A stretch of 64,000 bases of DNA from Algoriphagus boritolerans DSM 17298 = JCM 18970 (GCF_900108085.1 NZ_FNVR01000018.1:26864-90863); one strand, 5' to 3'; positions 8,242 through 17,801 are shown, counted from the first letter of the stretch. Program-made: numbers and translations. Notes: generated by a model from the sequence alone, not told the origin.

Positions 8242-9300
8242 TTGAAAAACCACTACCTAGATACCGGGATCGGTCGGATGATCGAGATTGATGGAAAAGA
8301 TTATTTCTATTTCAGCGGAACCTCCTATTTAGGCATGGCTCAAGACATAGATTTCTTGGATATTTTGGCCAATAATCTATTCGAATTCGGAGCGAATCAC
8401 GGGCAAAGTAGGAATAACAATATTCGTCTTCGGGTATTTGAAGAGTTTGAAGAATCATTCGCTTTCGCAGCAAATTCACCGGACGCTGCGGTATTCAGTT
8501 CGGGTTATTTGGCAGGAATTGCGGCATCCAAATCGCTAATCGAGGATGCAGATGAAGTCTGGATCACGCCGGATGCGCATGCTGCCATCATTCCTGAGGG
8601 CTATAAAGCTTCTACTCAATTAGATTTTGTACAATGGAAAAAAGCGTGCTTGGAACAATCTGATCAGCTTTCACCAAGGAAAATTCTCATCATAGGAAAT
8701 GCCTTGGATCCCATGCGTTGTGAAATCCATGATTACCGCTGGGTGAGAACAATTGCCAGGAAGCATCAGGTTTGCCAGCTAATTGATGACAGTCACGCTT
8801 TTGGTACATTAGGACCAAGCATTTATGGCACCTATGACCAATGGGCCAACCCTCGGATTGACTTGGTGGTTTCAGGGTCGTTGGGTAAAGGATTGGGCTT
8901 GCCCGCTGGAATTATTTTGGGTTCTTCGAAGCAAATCCAAAAAATTAAACAAACCCCTCTATTTGGAGGAGCATCTCCGGGTTCTCCGGCTCATTTGCGG
9001 ACTTTTTTGGATATGGAAGATCGGTATTTGGAGAAAAAAGCCTGGCTGGAAGATGCCTGTGGGATCTTTGCACAGGAGACAGCCAGTATTCCGCAAATTA
9101 AGGGAAGTAAATTGTTCCCGGCATTTAGGTACACAGAGGATTCTTGGGTGAAGGAATTTGAGAAGGCCGGAATTATCACCTCTTCATTTTCCTATCCGAC
9201 CGCCCAAAGTCCAAGTGTAAACCGTATCGTGATTTCAGGTTTCCACGAGTTGGAAGATTTGATGTACCTCAATGGAATAATCCAAAATCTTGCCCAATGA
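8242..9300 (+). CDS. PLP-dependent enzyme of the alpha-oxoamine synthase type (BioF/KBL-like), divergent
   Basis: 352 residues from a TTG start at 8242, 8 bases after the VOC stop; the first ATG (8278) would trim 12 residues. Fold-type I motifs are present: FSGTSYLGM (family FSSNDYLGL), FSSGYLAG, the cofactor Asp/His segment IDDSHAFGTLG, and the PLP lysine in SGSLGKGLGLPAG. These belong with 8-amino-7-oxononanoate synthase and 2-amino-3-ketobutyrate CoA ligase, which condense an amino acid with an acyl-thioester. It is shorter than the usual 385-400 residues and has HGQSRNNNIRL where BioF has a Gly-rich RLVSG segment, so the substrates probably differ. Its TGA overlaps the ATG of the next gene (ATGA). 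Confidence 0.8.
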   Translation: MKNHYLDTGIGRMIEIDGKDYFYFSGTSYLGMAQDIDFLDILANNLFEFGANHGQSRNNNIRLRVFEEFEESFAFAANSPDAAVFSSGYLAGIAASKSLIEDADEVWITPDAHAAIIPEGYKASTQLDFVQWKKACLEQSDQLSPRKILIIGNALDPMRCEIHDYRWVRTIARKHQVCQLIDDSHAFGTLGPSIYGTYDQWANPRIDLVVSGSLGKGLGLPAGIILGSSKQIQKIKQTPLFGGASPGSPAHLRTFLDMEDRYLEKKAWLEDACGIFAQETASIPQIKGSKLFPAFRYTEDSWVKEFEKAGIITSSFSYPTAQSPSVNRIVISGFHELEDLMYLNGIIQNLAQ

Positions 9301-10532
9301 CCAGATATTTACTTCTGTTTCTTTCGACTGTACTTTTTCTTTTTTCATGTGCTGAAAAGCAAAATGTGCCGTTTCAATCCGGTTTGGAGCATTACCCCGT
9401 CTTGAAAAAAGTTTTAGAAGACTCCTCCAAGTACCAAGTTCAGATCCTATACACTCAGATCGACCGAAATGAACATGCAAATCCATTGATGACTGTTTTC
9501 AAGTTTAATCTTGATGATGAGCGCTATTTCTATCCTGCTTCTACGGTAAAGCTTCCCGTCGTTTTGTTGGCTTTGGAATGGTTGGAGGAGCAAAATTTGG
9601 AGGGATTGGATGCTGAGACGATCATGCTGACAGATTCTGCCCGTCCTTCTCAATTTTCGGCCTTGGTGGATAGCTCCTCTCAATCAGGACATCCGAGCAT
9701 CGGACATTACATCAAAAAAATCCTGTTAGTTTCGGACAATGACGCTTTCAACCGACTCTATGAATTGCTCGGTCAGGACTATATCAATCGAAAGCTGAGC
9801 GAAAAGGGATTGAATCACACGGTCATCAATCACCGGCTTAGCATGCCAATGAGTCCGGAAGAAAATAGACATTTTAATCCAATTCGATTTGTGGATAAGT
9901 CCGGAAATGTCATTCTTCAAATTCCTGCCCGAAGTACAGAAACTGTCTTTTCCAATACCAACCAACCAAAAATCGGGAAGGCGTATTATTCAGGAGATTC
10001 GCTGATTCCTGAGCCGCTGGACTTCACGTTCAAAAACAAGTTTTCGATTTCTGATTTCGATGGGGTGCTGAAGCGGATTGTTTTTCCACAGGCTTTCTTG
10101 GGAGATGAGCGATTTGAAATCAGTGAGGAGCATCGAAATTTTGTCCTAAAATACATGAGTATGCTTCCCAGAGAGAGTGATTTTCCAAGTTATCCACAGG
10201 AAGAGTATACTGACAGCTACTCCAAGTTTTTTAAGTTTGGAACAGATAAAAACCCGATTCCGGCCCAATTCCGGATCTTTAACAAGACGGGTTGGGCTTA
10301 TGGACATCTGATTGATGGAAGCTATTTTGTGGATTTTGAAAATGGGGTGGAATTTTTTGTCACAGCGGTGATCTACACCAATGAAAATGAAATCCTGAAC
10401 GATGACACTTATGAAACGGAGGAAATCGGTCTTCCTTTTTTCGCCGAGTTGGGAGAGTATTTGTACCAGAGAGAGCTGAAACGAAAAAAGCAGATTCCGG
10501 CGGATTTGAGTGGGTTTAGGTTTGAGTATTAG
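9297..10532 (+). CDS. Class A beta-lactamase-like serine hydrolase lipoprotein
   Basis: 411 residues. The signal MTRYLLLFLSTVLFLFSCAE ends in a lipobox (LFSC). Active-site motifs are in the correct order: SxxK in YPASTVKLPV (Ser82, Lys85), SDN in VSDNDAFNRLYELL (about 145) and KTG in FNKTGWAYGH (about 332). These define a beta-lactamase/transpeptidase-like hydrolase at the outer face of an envelope membrane. The insertion between SDN and KTG makes it much longer than a classical class A beta-lactamase (about 290), so penicillin resistance should not be assumed. It is translationally coupled (ATGA) to the PLP enzyme. Confidence 0.88.
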   Translation: MTRYLLLFLSTVLFLFSCAEKQNVPFQSGLEHYPVLKKVLEDSSKYQVQILYTQIDRNEHANPLMTVFKFNLDDERYFYPASTVKLPVVLLALEWLEEQNLEGLDAETIMLTDSARPSQFSALVDSSSQSGHPSIGHYIKKILLVSDNDAFNRLYELLGQDYINRKLSEKGLNHTVINHRLSMPMSPEENRHFNPIRFVDKSGNVILQIPARSTETVFSNTNQPKIGKAYYSGDSLIPEPLDFTFKNKFSISDFDGVLKRIVFPQAFLGDERFEISEEHRNFVLKYMSMLPRESDFPSYPQEEYTDSYSKFFKFGTDKNPIPAQFRIFNKTGWAYGHLIDGSYFVDFENGVEFFVTAVIYTNENEILNDDTYETEEIGLPFFAELGEYLYQRELKRKKQIPADLSGFRFEY

Positions 10533-10844
10533 TTTTTCTAGAAATTAATTTATTTTAACCATTAAGTTCATTAAGAAAATTAAGAAGTACAGTCAAGGGT
10601 AATTTTTGAAAAAAACTTATTGATTAGGTTTTAATCCCGCTCTCACTGACCTTAATTCTCTTCATGGTAAAAATTTTTCAACCTGCTTCGTTTTTCATAA
10701 TTGGAGAAAGGGATGATTTTTTTTCAAAAGCGATTTTCCTGTGTTAAAAGCTGTTTAAAAAAGAGGGAATAGTTGATTTAGCTAAGGAGTTGCACAGGCA
10801 GATTACAGACATTTAAAAAATGAAAAAATTTCAACTAATCGAAT
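10533..10844. other. Intergenic stretch between convergent genes, with an inverted TTAAG-type repeat
   Basis: 312 bp without a supportable gene. It is AT-rich and holds two facing arms: 'ccattaag...aaaattaag' at 10559-10584 and 'cttaattctcttcatggt' at 10651-10668, which can pair imperfectly. The same arm sequences appear at 48-76 and 14942-15019. The remainder (10690-10844) contains A/T runs with no strong hairpin, promoter or ORF. Exact TTATCCACA boxes lie just outside in both flanking genes (10190, 10882, 10929). Confidence 0.7.
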
Positions 10845-12293
10845 TTAAGCTTTTTCTAAAGTCGGAATCTTTCTCAGGGCATGTGGATAAGTGTGACCTA
10901 ATTGTATTTTTAGACTTCTCAGTTGGGATGTGGATAAGTCCCAAGGCTGATGAATGTCAAACCCTTTAATCGCCTGTAATTCAGGGATCATCAATCGGAT
11001 GTAATCTCCGTTTCGGTCGTAATTTTTGGCTTGTCGTAGGACATTGAAATAGCGGTTTTCCCTCGGGTCATTTCCCACACCGCCTACATACATCCAATTC
11101 CCCCAGTTGGAGCAGACGTCGTAATCAATCAATTGACTTTCGAAATAGCTCGCACCCCAAGTCCAGTCGATTCCGAGATCATTGACCAGAAAGCTCGCGA
11201 CAATCTGACGGCCCCGGTTTGACATAAACCCAGTCGCGTTCAGCTCGCGCATATTGGCATCCACAAAAGGAACTCCTGTCATCCCCTCAGTCCAAGCCTC
11301 AAATTGAGACTTATCTCTACTCCAGGAGTCCTCTTGGTTTTTGATGCCTCGGATATTGAATATTTTGTCACCGTGCTTTTTTGCAATAAACCTGAAATAA
11401 TCCCTCCAGATTAACTCGAAGATGAGCCAATAGGTACTGTCATTCTTTTTGCGCTCTTTTTCATAACGCTTGACTTCCTCATAAATCAACCGGGGAGAAA
11501 TACAGCCCAATGCCAGCCATGGCGAAAATTTGGAGCTGTAATCCATCCCGATCAGCCCATTGCGGGTTTCCTTGTAATCTTTAAGCAGGTCTTTTTCCCA
11601 AAAGTAGGACCGAAGTCGCCCGATTCCGGAATGCTCTCCACCTTCAACCTCCATCCACGATTTGACATCCCGGGCGGGTTTCTCCAGTCCATAAGTTTGC
11701 AGTGAAGGAAGACTCCCTAACAAGGAAGGGTCCAGATCACTTGGAAAATTGATTTTCGATGGGGTTGACCCGGTTGGACGGATCTTCACCAATTTTTCTA
11801 CTGCTTTTCTAAAGTGGGTAAACACTTCAGGAGTTTGACTGACAGGAAAAGGAAGATCGTCAATATGATAAAGCGTGCTTTGCCAAAAGCTTTCGGTAGA
11901 TATTCCTTTGGCAAAAGCGGCACTTTCGAGTGACTTATCCACAGTTTTTTCCTCGGAAGTGACTTCCTGAGAATAGAAGATGGCACCAACTTTTAGTTTC
12001 TCAGCAAGTTTGATTACTTCCTCCTCAGGCTTTCCCTGAAGGATGATCAGGTTTCCTCCTAATTTCTGGAAGGACTCCCGGAGATTTCTAATCGATTCGA
12101 TTAGAAACTTCGTCCGAATTGCACCGGTTTTCGTGAGGCCCAACGCTGTTTTCGCCCACATCCGTAGATCAAAGCAATACACCGGTACAATCTCTTTCCC
12201 AGATTGTATAGCTTTGATCAACGTTTCGTTGTCTGCGATCCGAAGATCATTTCGAAACCAAACTATTACCCGATTAGGACTCATGACACTCAA
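10845..12293 (-). CDS. DASH-type cryptochrome/photolyase
   Basis: 482 residues. An N-terminal Rossmann-like photolyase domain starts at RVIVWFRNDLRIADNETL (residues about 8-25) and a C-terminal FAD-binding helical domain holds SPWLALGCISPRLIYEEV, the DNA-lesion segment ELNATGFMSNRGRQIVASFL and WGASYFESQLIDYD. Length and the NRGRQ...SFL...DWRxGA-like layout match CRY-DASH, which repairs cyclobutane pyrimidine dimers in single-stranded DNA using light and may carry a folate antenna. Two in-frame ATG codons (12293 and 12284) are possible starts. It stands alone, convergent with the serine hydrolase. Confidence 0.92.
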   Translation of the reverse strand: MSVMSPNRVIVWFRNDLRIADNETLIKAIQSGKEIVPVYCFDLRMWAKTALGLTKTGAIRTKFLIESIRNLRESFQKLGGNLIILQGKPEEEVIKLAEKLKVGAIFYSQEVTSEEKTVDKSLESAAFAKGISTESFWQSTLYHIDDLPFPVSQTPEVFTHFRKAVEKLVKIRPTGSTPSKINFPSDLDPSLLGSLPSLQTYGLEKPARDVKSWMEVEGGEHSGIGRLRSYFWEKDLLKDYKETRNGLIGMDYSSKFSPWLALGCISPRLIYEEVKRYEKERKKNDSTYWLIFELIWRDYFRFIAKKHGDKIFNIRGIKNQEDSWSRDKSQFEAWTEGMTGVPFVDANMRELNATGFMSNRGRQIVASFLVNDLGIDWTWGASYFESQLIDYDVCSNWGNWMYVGGVGNDPRENRYFNVLRQAKNYDRNGDYIRLMIPELQAIKGFDIHQPWDLSTSQLRSLKIQLGHTYPHALRKIPTLEKA

Positions 12294-12500
12294 AACAGGC
12301 TGTTTACATGAAGTGTTTTGGTTTCTACAGGAATTTTAAAGCAGGAATTTTATGTAATTGAATTGGTTCTTTTCGTCCCTGAATACCTGAAATTGGTTAA
12401 CGGTTTTTGAAAGAGGAGACAGTAGTAATCTTTGGATGATTTTAAAAAATGGAGCAAAATCTGAGCAAAAGCTATAATTTTCACATTCAAATCCTTATGC

Positions 12501-14906
12501 ATGCGACCGCTTAATCCCTACTTTCTATTTCTGCTTTTTGTGATTTTCTCCTGTTCCAGACCATCACAGGAACTGGTGTTGTTTTCGGATCTTGACTCCC
12601 AACCGGGGCTTTCCGGAAAGGCAGAATATCTAAATTCTCCATTTGCTGCTGCAGGAGATCGGGTTTACCTTGTGGGTCATCAGGATGGTACCTTTCCTGA
12701 TTTGGGCTGGCATGTGGAAGGAGAGATGGGAGGAATTTGGCTCCATCCGATCAAATTGATGGATGGGTTTACTGCTTCTGTTTCTGTGGAAGAAAATACC
12801 TTTTGCCTTGACCAAGCAAATGTTTTTACCAATTACCCTTTTTCCAATGTGCTGAATTTTTCAAAACCGGAAGTAGGCATCGCGGTGGATAGGTTACAAT
12901 TTGTGCCGGATGGAAGGGAAGGGATGGTCATTCTTTTCAGGATTAAAAATGTGGATAACTCCGATAAAGCTATTCGTTTTGACTTTAATGCCTACGTGGA
13001 TTTGATGCCGGTGTGGCTAGGAGAGCGGACAGGGATGATTGATCATCCGGACGAAATTACCTTTAGTGATCAGACCAACACCTTTACCGGAAAGGATCAG
13101 GGCAATGACTGGTTTGTGGTTTGGGGAAGTGCGGAGGGGATCGCGCTGAATCCCACAGAATCGGCTTCCTGCACGATGTCTCCCAAGGGAAATGGCACAA
13201 ATGCAGGATTTGGTTTAGACATCAATCTTCCCGCAGAATCCGAGCAGATCATACCGGTTTTCATTTCCGGTTCGACCGAAAGTGAATTGAAAGCCCTGGA
13301 GACCTTAGCCGATCTCCGATCAAATCTTCAAAGCGATTGGATGGCTAAAAAAGAGCGCTATGAGGCTATTCAAGCACTTTCAAAAATCAACATTCCTGAC
13401 AAGGAATTGCAGCAGGCGGTTGAGTGGACGAAATACAACACGGATTGGCTGGTGCGGGATGTCCCCGGAATCGGGAGAGGATTTGGGGCGGGTTTGCCGG
13501 ATTACCCCTGGTTTTTTGGAGTGGATAGTGAGTACACGATTCAGGGACTGATCACCACGGGTCGAAAGGACTTGGTGTATTCCACGATCGAACTTATCCA
13601 CAGGCTCTCCCAAAAGGAAAATGGCAACGGCCGCATCGTGCACGAAGTGAGCACCAATGGAGTGGTTTTCAATCCCGGAAACATCAATGAAACGCCACAA
13701 TGGGTGTCCACGATTTGGGAGGTATATCGGTGGACAGGAGATCGGGAGTTTTTGGAAACCTATTTTCCATCCATTGAAAAAGGATTAAGCTGGCTTTTGG
13801 AGGAAAATGACAAAGACGGGAATTTCCTGGCCGATGGATATGGTATGATGGAGATTCATGGCTTAGAATCGGAGATGATCGATGTGGCAGTTTACAGCCA
13901 AAAAGCTTTTGCAGATGCGGCCAAAATGGCCGAAATTCTGGGAAAATCGGAACTTTCTAAAAGTTATCAACAAACCGCTGATGCCTTGTCCGTCAAAATC
14001 AATTCAGATTTTTGGGTTCCCGAATTTGGAAGTTATGCGGATTTTATTGGTACGTCAGAGGATGCGCTTCATTTGATTGATGGAGCAATTATTCGTGCAG
14101 ATACTTTAAATAAACCTTGGGCTGTGGCGGAATTGCAAGCCACAAAAGCCAAGTTATCCATACTACCGAAAGGGCAAAAACAGGGTTTTGTCCTGTATCA
14201 CAATTGGGTCGTCAATACCCCGATGGAAACGGGAATAGCAGATCCGGAAAAGTCGAGAATCGCGCTGGAGACGGGCAGAAAATACACCAATCCATTTGGG
14301 GTTTTTGTCACAGGAATTGACCGGGATGAACGTGCGGAAAATGAGGATGGCTCTTTTGTTGGAAGCAAAAGCTTTTCCTACACAGGTGCTGTGATGACTT
14401 TGCCGACAGGGGTTTCGGCCATTGGAGAAAATAACTACGGCAATCCGGATCAGGCCTTGGATTACCTCAAGCGGATGACGCGGAGTTTTAGCTTTGCACT
14501 GCCCGGGTCGATTTATGAAGTGTCTCCGGATTACGGCATGTTCACTCAAGCTTGGAATTTGTATAGCTATGCAGTTCCGATCATCACCCAATTTTTTGGA
14601 ATCAAACCCGATGCTGGAAACAAGGAAATTTCCATTCGTCCACAGATGCCAAGCACTTGGGAGGAAGCCTCTATCCAAAAAGTGATCATTGGCGACAATG
14701 AAATCAGCATGAGCTATGTGGATAAGTCTGGAGTTTTAGCCATCGAAGTGGAGCAAACCCAATCCAAATGGGGGATTTCGATTGAGATTTCTGAGGAATT
14801 TACTAAGGTTAAGATTTTGGGAAAAGAGGTTAGTTCGGACACTCAAAACGGGTACCGAAGGATTTTGATGACTGGGAAAAAGGTAAGGGTGGAGGCGAGT
14901 AAGTAA
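12501..14906 (+). CDS. Six-hairpin glycosidase lipoprotein (glycogen-debranching-enzyme-like)
   Basis: 801 residues. The signal MRPLNPYFLFLLFVIFSCSR has a lipobox (IFSC). Residues about 25-290 form a beta-rich N-terminal domain; about 300-720 look like an (alpha/alpha)6 barrel. PDYPWFFGVDSEYTIQGL resembles the substrate-binding segment of amylo-alpha-1,6-glucosidase-type enzymes, followed by NGRIVHEVSTNGVVFNPG, a tryptophan-rich helix (WVSTIWEVYRWTGD) and a C-terminal beta tail. It probably hydrolyses glycosidic bonds of an oligosaccharide outside the cytoplasm. The exact GH family and substrate are not decidable here, and there is no SusC/SusD pair nearby to form a polysaccharide locus. Confidence 0.75.
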   Translation: MRPLNPYFLFLLFVIFSCSRPSQELVLFSDLDSQPGLSGKAEYLNSPFAAAGDRVYLVGHQDGTFPDLGWHVEGEMGGIWLHPIKLMDGFTASVSVEENTFCLDQANVFTNYPFSNVLNFSKPEVGIAVDRLQFVPDGREGMVILFRIKNVDNSDKAIRFDFNAYVDLMPVWLGERTGMIDHPDEITFSDQTNTFTGKDQGNDWFVVWGSAEGIALNPTESASCTMSPKGNGTNAGFGLDINLPAESEQIIPVFISGSTESELKALETLADLRSNLQSDWMAKKERYEAIQALSKINIPDKELQQAVEWTKYNTDWLVRDVPGIGRGFGAGLPDYPWFFGVDSEYTIQGLITTGRKDLVYSTIELIHRLSQKENGNGRIVHEVSTNGVVFNPGNINETPQWVSTIWEVYRWTGDREFLETYFPSIEKGLSWLLEENDKDGNFLADGYGMMEIHGLESEMIDVAVYSQKAFADAAKMAEILGKSELSKSYQQTADALSVKINSDFWVPEFGSYADFIGTSEDALHLIDGAIIRADTLNKPWAVAELQATKAKLSILPKGQKQGFVLYHNWVVNTPMETGIADPEKSRIALETGRKYTNPFGVFVTGIDRDERAENEDGSFVGSKSFSYTGAVMTLPTGVSAIGENNYGNPDQALDYLKRMTRSFSFALPGSIYEVSPDYGMFTQAWNLYSYAVPIITQFFGIKPDAGNKEISIRPQMPSTWEEASIQKVIIGDNEISMSYVDKSGVLAIEVEQTQSKWGISIEISEEFTKVKILGKEVSSDTQNGYRRILMTGKKVRVEASK

Positions 14907-14941
14907 AAGCCATCAAGATGTTCTCACAGTTTTGCTCAGAT

Positions 14942-15019
14942 TAAACCATTAAGAATTTGAGGACATTAAGATTGGAGCGGTAAATTCAGGCTCTTAATTT
15001 TCTTAATTCCTTAATGTTA
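14942..15019. repeat. Inverted intergenic repeat of the ACCATTAAG/CTTAATGG family
   Basis: The left arm 14942-14970 begins with 'aaaccattaag' and contains 'cattaag'; the right arm 14993-15019 reads 'cttaattttcttaattcc' then 'ttaatgtta'. The arms are imperfect reverse complements. The right arm closely matches 48-76 and the reverse complement of 10556-10584, so this is a dispersed family rather than a local accident. Confidence 0.65.
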
Positions 15020-15029
15020 GAAAAAAAAT

Positions 15030-15063
15030 AGACCGGTCAGGTTTTTGAAAACCTGACCGGTCT
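15030..15063 (-). terminator. Strong intrinsic terminator for the DUF5916 gene
   Basis: A perfect 16-bp stem (agaccggtcaggtttt with its complement) and minimal loop, preceded on the plus strand by eight A, which become a U tract on the minus transcript. The stop of the minus-strand gene is at 15070. It may also stop the convergent glycosidase transcript, although the U tract on that side is weak. Confidence 0.9.
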
Positions 15064-15069
15064 GAGCTT

Positions 15070-17283
15070 TTATAAATTCAACCAATAGTTCAGCTTCAGT
15101 ACCAAAGACCGCTGCTTGGGCATAAAGTCTCCGGGAAAATAATTATCCGTGTAAACTAGGAAGAAATCTGAAACAGGCGCATATCTCCATTGCAGTCGGG
15201 TGTTAATATTGAGATTGTTGATCTGGTTATTGTATTGGATAAAGGTCGTCCAGAAGATTTTTTTGCTGAAAGTCAGATCTATTCTGGGTCCGACCAATAT
15301 TAAATCCGCATCGTTTTGAGGTTTTGGCAACCGGATTCTGGCGTAGTTAAAGTTCATCGAAATATTGGCCAGATAGCCTAATCTCGCCCCCATTTCGCTG
15401 GTGAATCGCTGGAAATTTCCGGTAAAATATTGACCGGCTTCTGCATCCAGCTGGACATTGAAAATATTTCTTGGGTTGCTTTGGTATTCAATCTGCAAAG
15501 TTCTGTTGGTATAGTCCGTGCCTGCAAGGAGCTGTTCTCCGCCTGTTCGAGTCGGATCAAAATCTTCAAACAGGTAGAGGTAGCGATTTCGATGAGTGAT
15601 TTCAAGTTCAGAGAGTGAATTGAACCGAATCAGATAGCCCAGATCGATATCACGATCCGTTAGTCCGATTTCTTCATTCCAATAGCCTTCATATTCCAGT
15701 TTTGGTCCATGCCGGTTGATTAGTCTTGAGTTGGGGTAGAATAGATAAGAGACATCAGGATTGAGTCTTTTGAAGTTTACCCGAGGTACAAATCCTACGG
15801 CAGGATTGAAATTTTGTCCGATATCCTGATAGCTGAAGCTCCAGTTCCAGTGGATATCGGTAAAGAGCAAATAGGCATTGAAAGAGTAGGGTGAATCTTT
15901 CTTTTCGGATTCAAACGTGCGGTGGTAGTATACCTTACCCGTCCATTTTCCATCAGCAGAGTTTAGGTTATAATCCACACCTAAAAGCCGATTGTAAGCA
16001 GTTGGATCAAATAATTGCTGGAATTCATCCAAGGCCAAGGATTCTTTGTTCACGTAGATCAGCCCGACATTGGATCGGGTAAACACCTTTTTCTGAAGTG
16101 CCAAAACCGTGAAATTTTTTCCTGCAGCTCCAGCGTCCTCATCGGTTGCAGTTTGCATATTCATCGCTCCGATTCTCCAGTCTTCCTTGATTTTACCGCT
16201 GATTCGGGCACCATAGATGATTTTGCTTTGGATATTTTGACCTGTGGCAGAATCTACATCCACTCCGATTCTTCTGGAGAAAAAGGGACGGGATCGTTGT
16301 TGTCCAAAACTGTCAAACAGATCGGCATTTTCAAGAAAGAACTGTCTTCTTTCCGGGAAAAAAATCTCAAAACGATCCAAATTCGTCACCTGCTGGTCTA
16401 CTTCTACCTGTGAAAAATCCGGATTGAATGTCAAATCCAAATTCAATGCAGGCCCAATCCCGATTTTGGCATCGCCCCCAAAGGCCGGAGTGAGTGGTTC
16501 GGATGTTCCTTCAAGAAAGTTTCTGGACATTCTTGCGGCCGTGTAGGGAATAAGAGAAATGTTGGCAGAGGTCTTCTTAATTGGCTCTTCGAAGATGAGC
16601 TTCTTACTGAAAGCTGTCGAAATGATAGGGAAATTTCTTGGAATTGGAGTCCAAGTACTTCGTTCACCCAATTCACTGTCGATCCGATAGACATTCAGAT
16701 TCCAGTTTTGAGCCTCGTCATTGAAGCGAAGCGTGGACAAAGGAATTACAAATTCGGCTTGCCAGTGATTTTCAAATATTTTAGCTTCAGAAAACCACTT
16801 ATTGTCCCACGCAAGGCTTAGATCTTCTGATCTGTTGCCACCGTTCGATATGAGTCCTTCACGCTGTACACCATAAGGATTAATGCCGAAAGAAAAAGCA
16901 TTGGTCTTGTCATTGAAAGTATCCATGACAAATACGATGGCATCGTTTTGCTCGCCTCGGAAGTCGCGCCGAAGTGAGGTCGACACATACTTTCTGGGAC
17001 CAAGATTTTCCATTACTGCCGCGATGTAAAGATTCTGATCATCAAAGGCAATTTTCATTCGGGTATTTACCTTGGAAGCAGAGGTATCGGAAGGAAAATA
17101 TTGCATAAAGTTTCCGTTCCATCCTTCGGGATTTGTCCAGATTTCCTCGTCCAGATTACCGTCAAGCGTGATAGGCTCCTGCAATTTGAAAGCAAAAGCA
17201 TTCGCCTGAGCTGGTGATTGGGCAAAAGTATGATCGATGAAGAGAAAACAGCACAAGGCTGCGATTCCAAGAGAAGATTTCAT
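15070..17283 (-). CDS. DUF5916 outer-membrane protein with N-terminal CBM9-like domain
   Basis: 737 residues from the ATG at 17283; an upstream in-frame ATG (17328) would put 15 non-hydrophobic residues before the signal peptide MKSSLGIAALCCFLFIDHTFAQ. After the signal, residues about 30-230 look like a carbohydrate-binding (CBM9-like) domain: 'ITLDGNLDEEIW', 'IAFDDQNLYIAAV', 'EFVIPLSTLRF'. The remainder is a beta-barrel-like DUF5916 region with alternating strands, FFPERRQFFLENADLFDSFG and a final aromatic-rich strand. The family is widespread in Bacteroidota and Acidobacteriota; its function is unknown and probably lies in the outer membrane. Confidence 0.88.
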   Translation of the reverse strand: MKSSLGIAALCCFLFIDHTFAQSPAQANAFAFKLQEPITLDGNLDEEIWTNPEGWNGNFMQYFPSDTSASKVNTRMKIAFDDQNLYIAAVMENLGPRKYVSTSLRRDFRGEQNDAIVFVMDTFNDKTNAFSFGINPYGVQREGLISNGGNRSEDLSLAWDNKWFSEAKIFENHWQAEFVIPLSTLRFNDEAQNWNLNVYRIDSELGERSTWTPIPRNFPIISTAFSKKLIFEEPIKKTSANISLIPYTAARMSRNFLEGTSEPLTPAFGGDAKIGIGPALNLDLTFNPDFSQVEVDQQVTNLDRFEIFFPERRQFFLENADLFDSFGQQRSRPFFSRRIGVDVDSATGQNIQSKIIYGARISGKIKEDWRIGAMNMQTATDEDAGAAGKNFTVLALQKKVFTRSNVGLIYVNKESLALDEFQQLFDPTAYNRLLGVDYNLNSADGKWTGKVYYHRTFESEKKDSPYSFNAYLLFTDIHWNWSFSYQDIGQNFNPAVGFVPRVNFKRLNPDVSYLFYPNSRLINRHGPKLEYEGYWNEEIGLTDRDIDLGYLIRFNSLSELEITHRNRYLYLFEDFDPTRTGGEQLLAGTDYTNRTLQIEYQSNPRNIFNVQLDAEAGQYFTGNFQRFTSEMGARLGYLANISMNFNYARIRLPKPQNDADLILVGPRIDLTFSKKIFWTTFIQYNNQINNLNINTRLQWRYAPVSDFFLVYTDNYFPGDFMPKQRSLVLKLNYWLNL

Positions 17284-17369
17284 GCAAGGTCTGTGGCTTG
17301 CAAAAGTAACTTTGTCAAATGATTCCAACCAAGTAATTTTACCAATGGTTAAGCTCCTTTTTTAAGGCA

Positions 17370-17798
17370 TTATTTGGTACCGAAAGCGGTCAGGATTAGG
17401 TTTCTATTGCCTCCGTGATGACGAAACTCACAGAGGTAAATTCCCTGCCAAATTCCCAAGGCGAGTTTTCCACCGGAAATCGGTATTTGAAGACTGACAC
17501 CAAAAAATGCGCTTTTAATATGAGCAGGCATATCATCTGTCCCTTCATAGTCGTGGACAAAGCGTGGATAAGTCTCTGGAATTAATTCGCTTATGAAAGT
17601 TTGGAAATCTTTTCTCACTGTAGGGTCCGCGTTTTCATTGATGCACAATCCTGCTGAAGTATGCTGTAGAAATACTTGTAAAAATCCAATCCGAATATCC
17701 TGGATTTCGGGAATTTTTTTTTCGATTTGATCCGTGATCAGATGATATCCTTGTGGATAACTAGGAAGACGAAGGGATTTTTGGAAGAAAACGGACAT
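17370..17798 (-). CDS. YjbQ family protein (secondary thiamine-phosphate synthase-like, UPF0047)
   Basis: 142 residues, cytoplasmic. Conserved UPF0047 residues are all present: FLQHTSAGLCINENADPTV, VHDYEGTDDMPAHIKSAFFG, IPISGGKLALGIWQGIYLCEF. The trimeric family has weak thiamine-phosphate synthase activity in complementation tests; the physiological role is uncertain. Three bases separate its start from the stop of the upstream FAH gene, so the two are one operon. A TPP riboswitch controls the next divergent gene about 0.9 kb away, but this gene itself carries no THI element. Confidence 0.93.
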   Translation of the reverse strand: MSVFFQKSLRLPSYPQGYHLITDQIEKKIPEIQDIRIGFLQVFLQHTSAGLCINENADPTVRKDFQTFISELIPETYPRFVHDYEGTDDMPAHIKSAFFGVSLQIPISGGKLALGIWQGIYLCEFRHHGGNRNLILTAFGTK

Positions 17799-17801
17799 TG
17801 G

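Noticed and set aside
10533..10844. Candidate replication origin in the AT-rich gap flanked by DnaA boxes
   Set aside because: No exact DnaA box lies inside the gap itself and there is no repeated AT-rich unwinding unit; only the wider clustering is reported.
14163..14678. Long minus-strand frame within the glycosidase gene (171 codons)
   Set aside because: Shadow of the coding strand; no motifs or start-region support.
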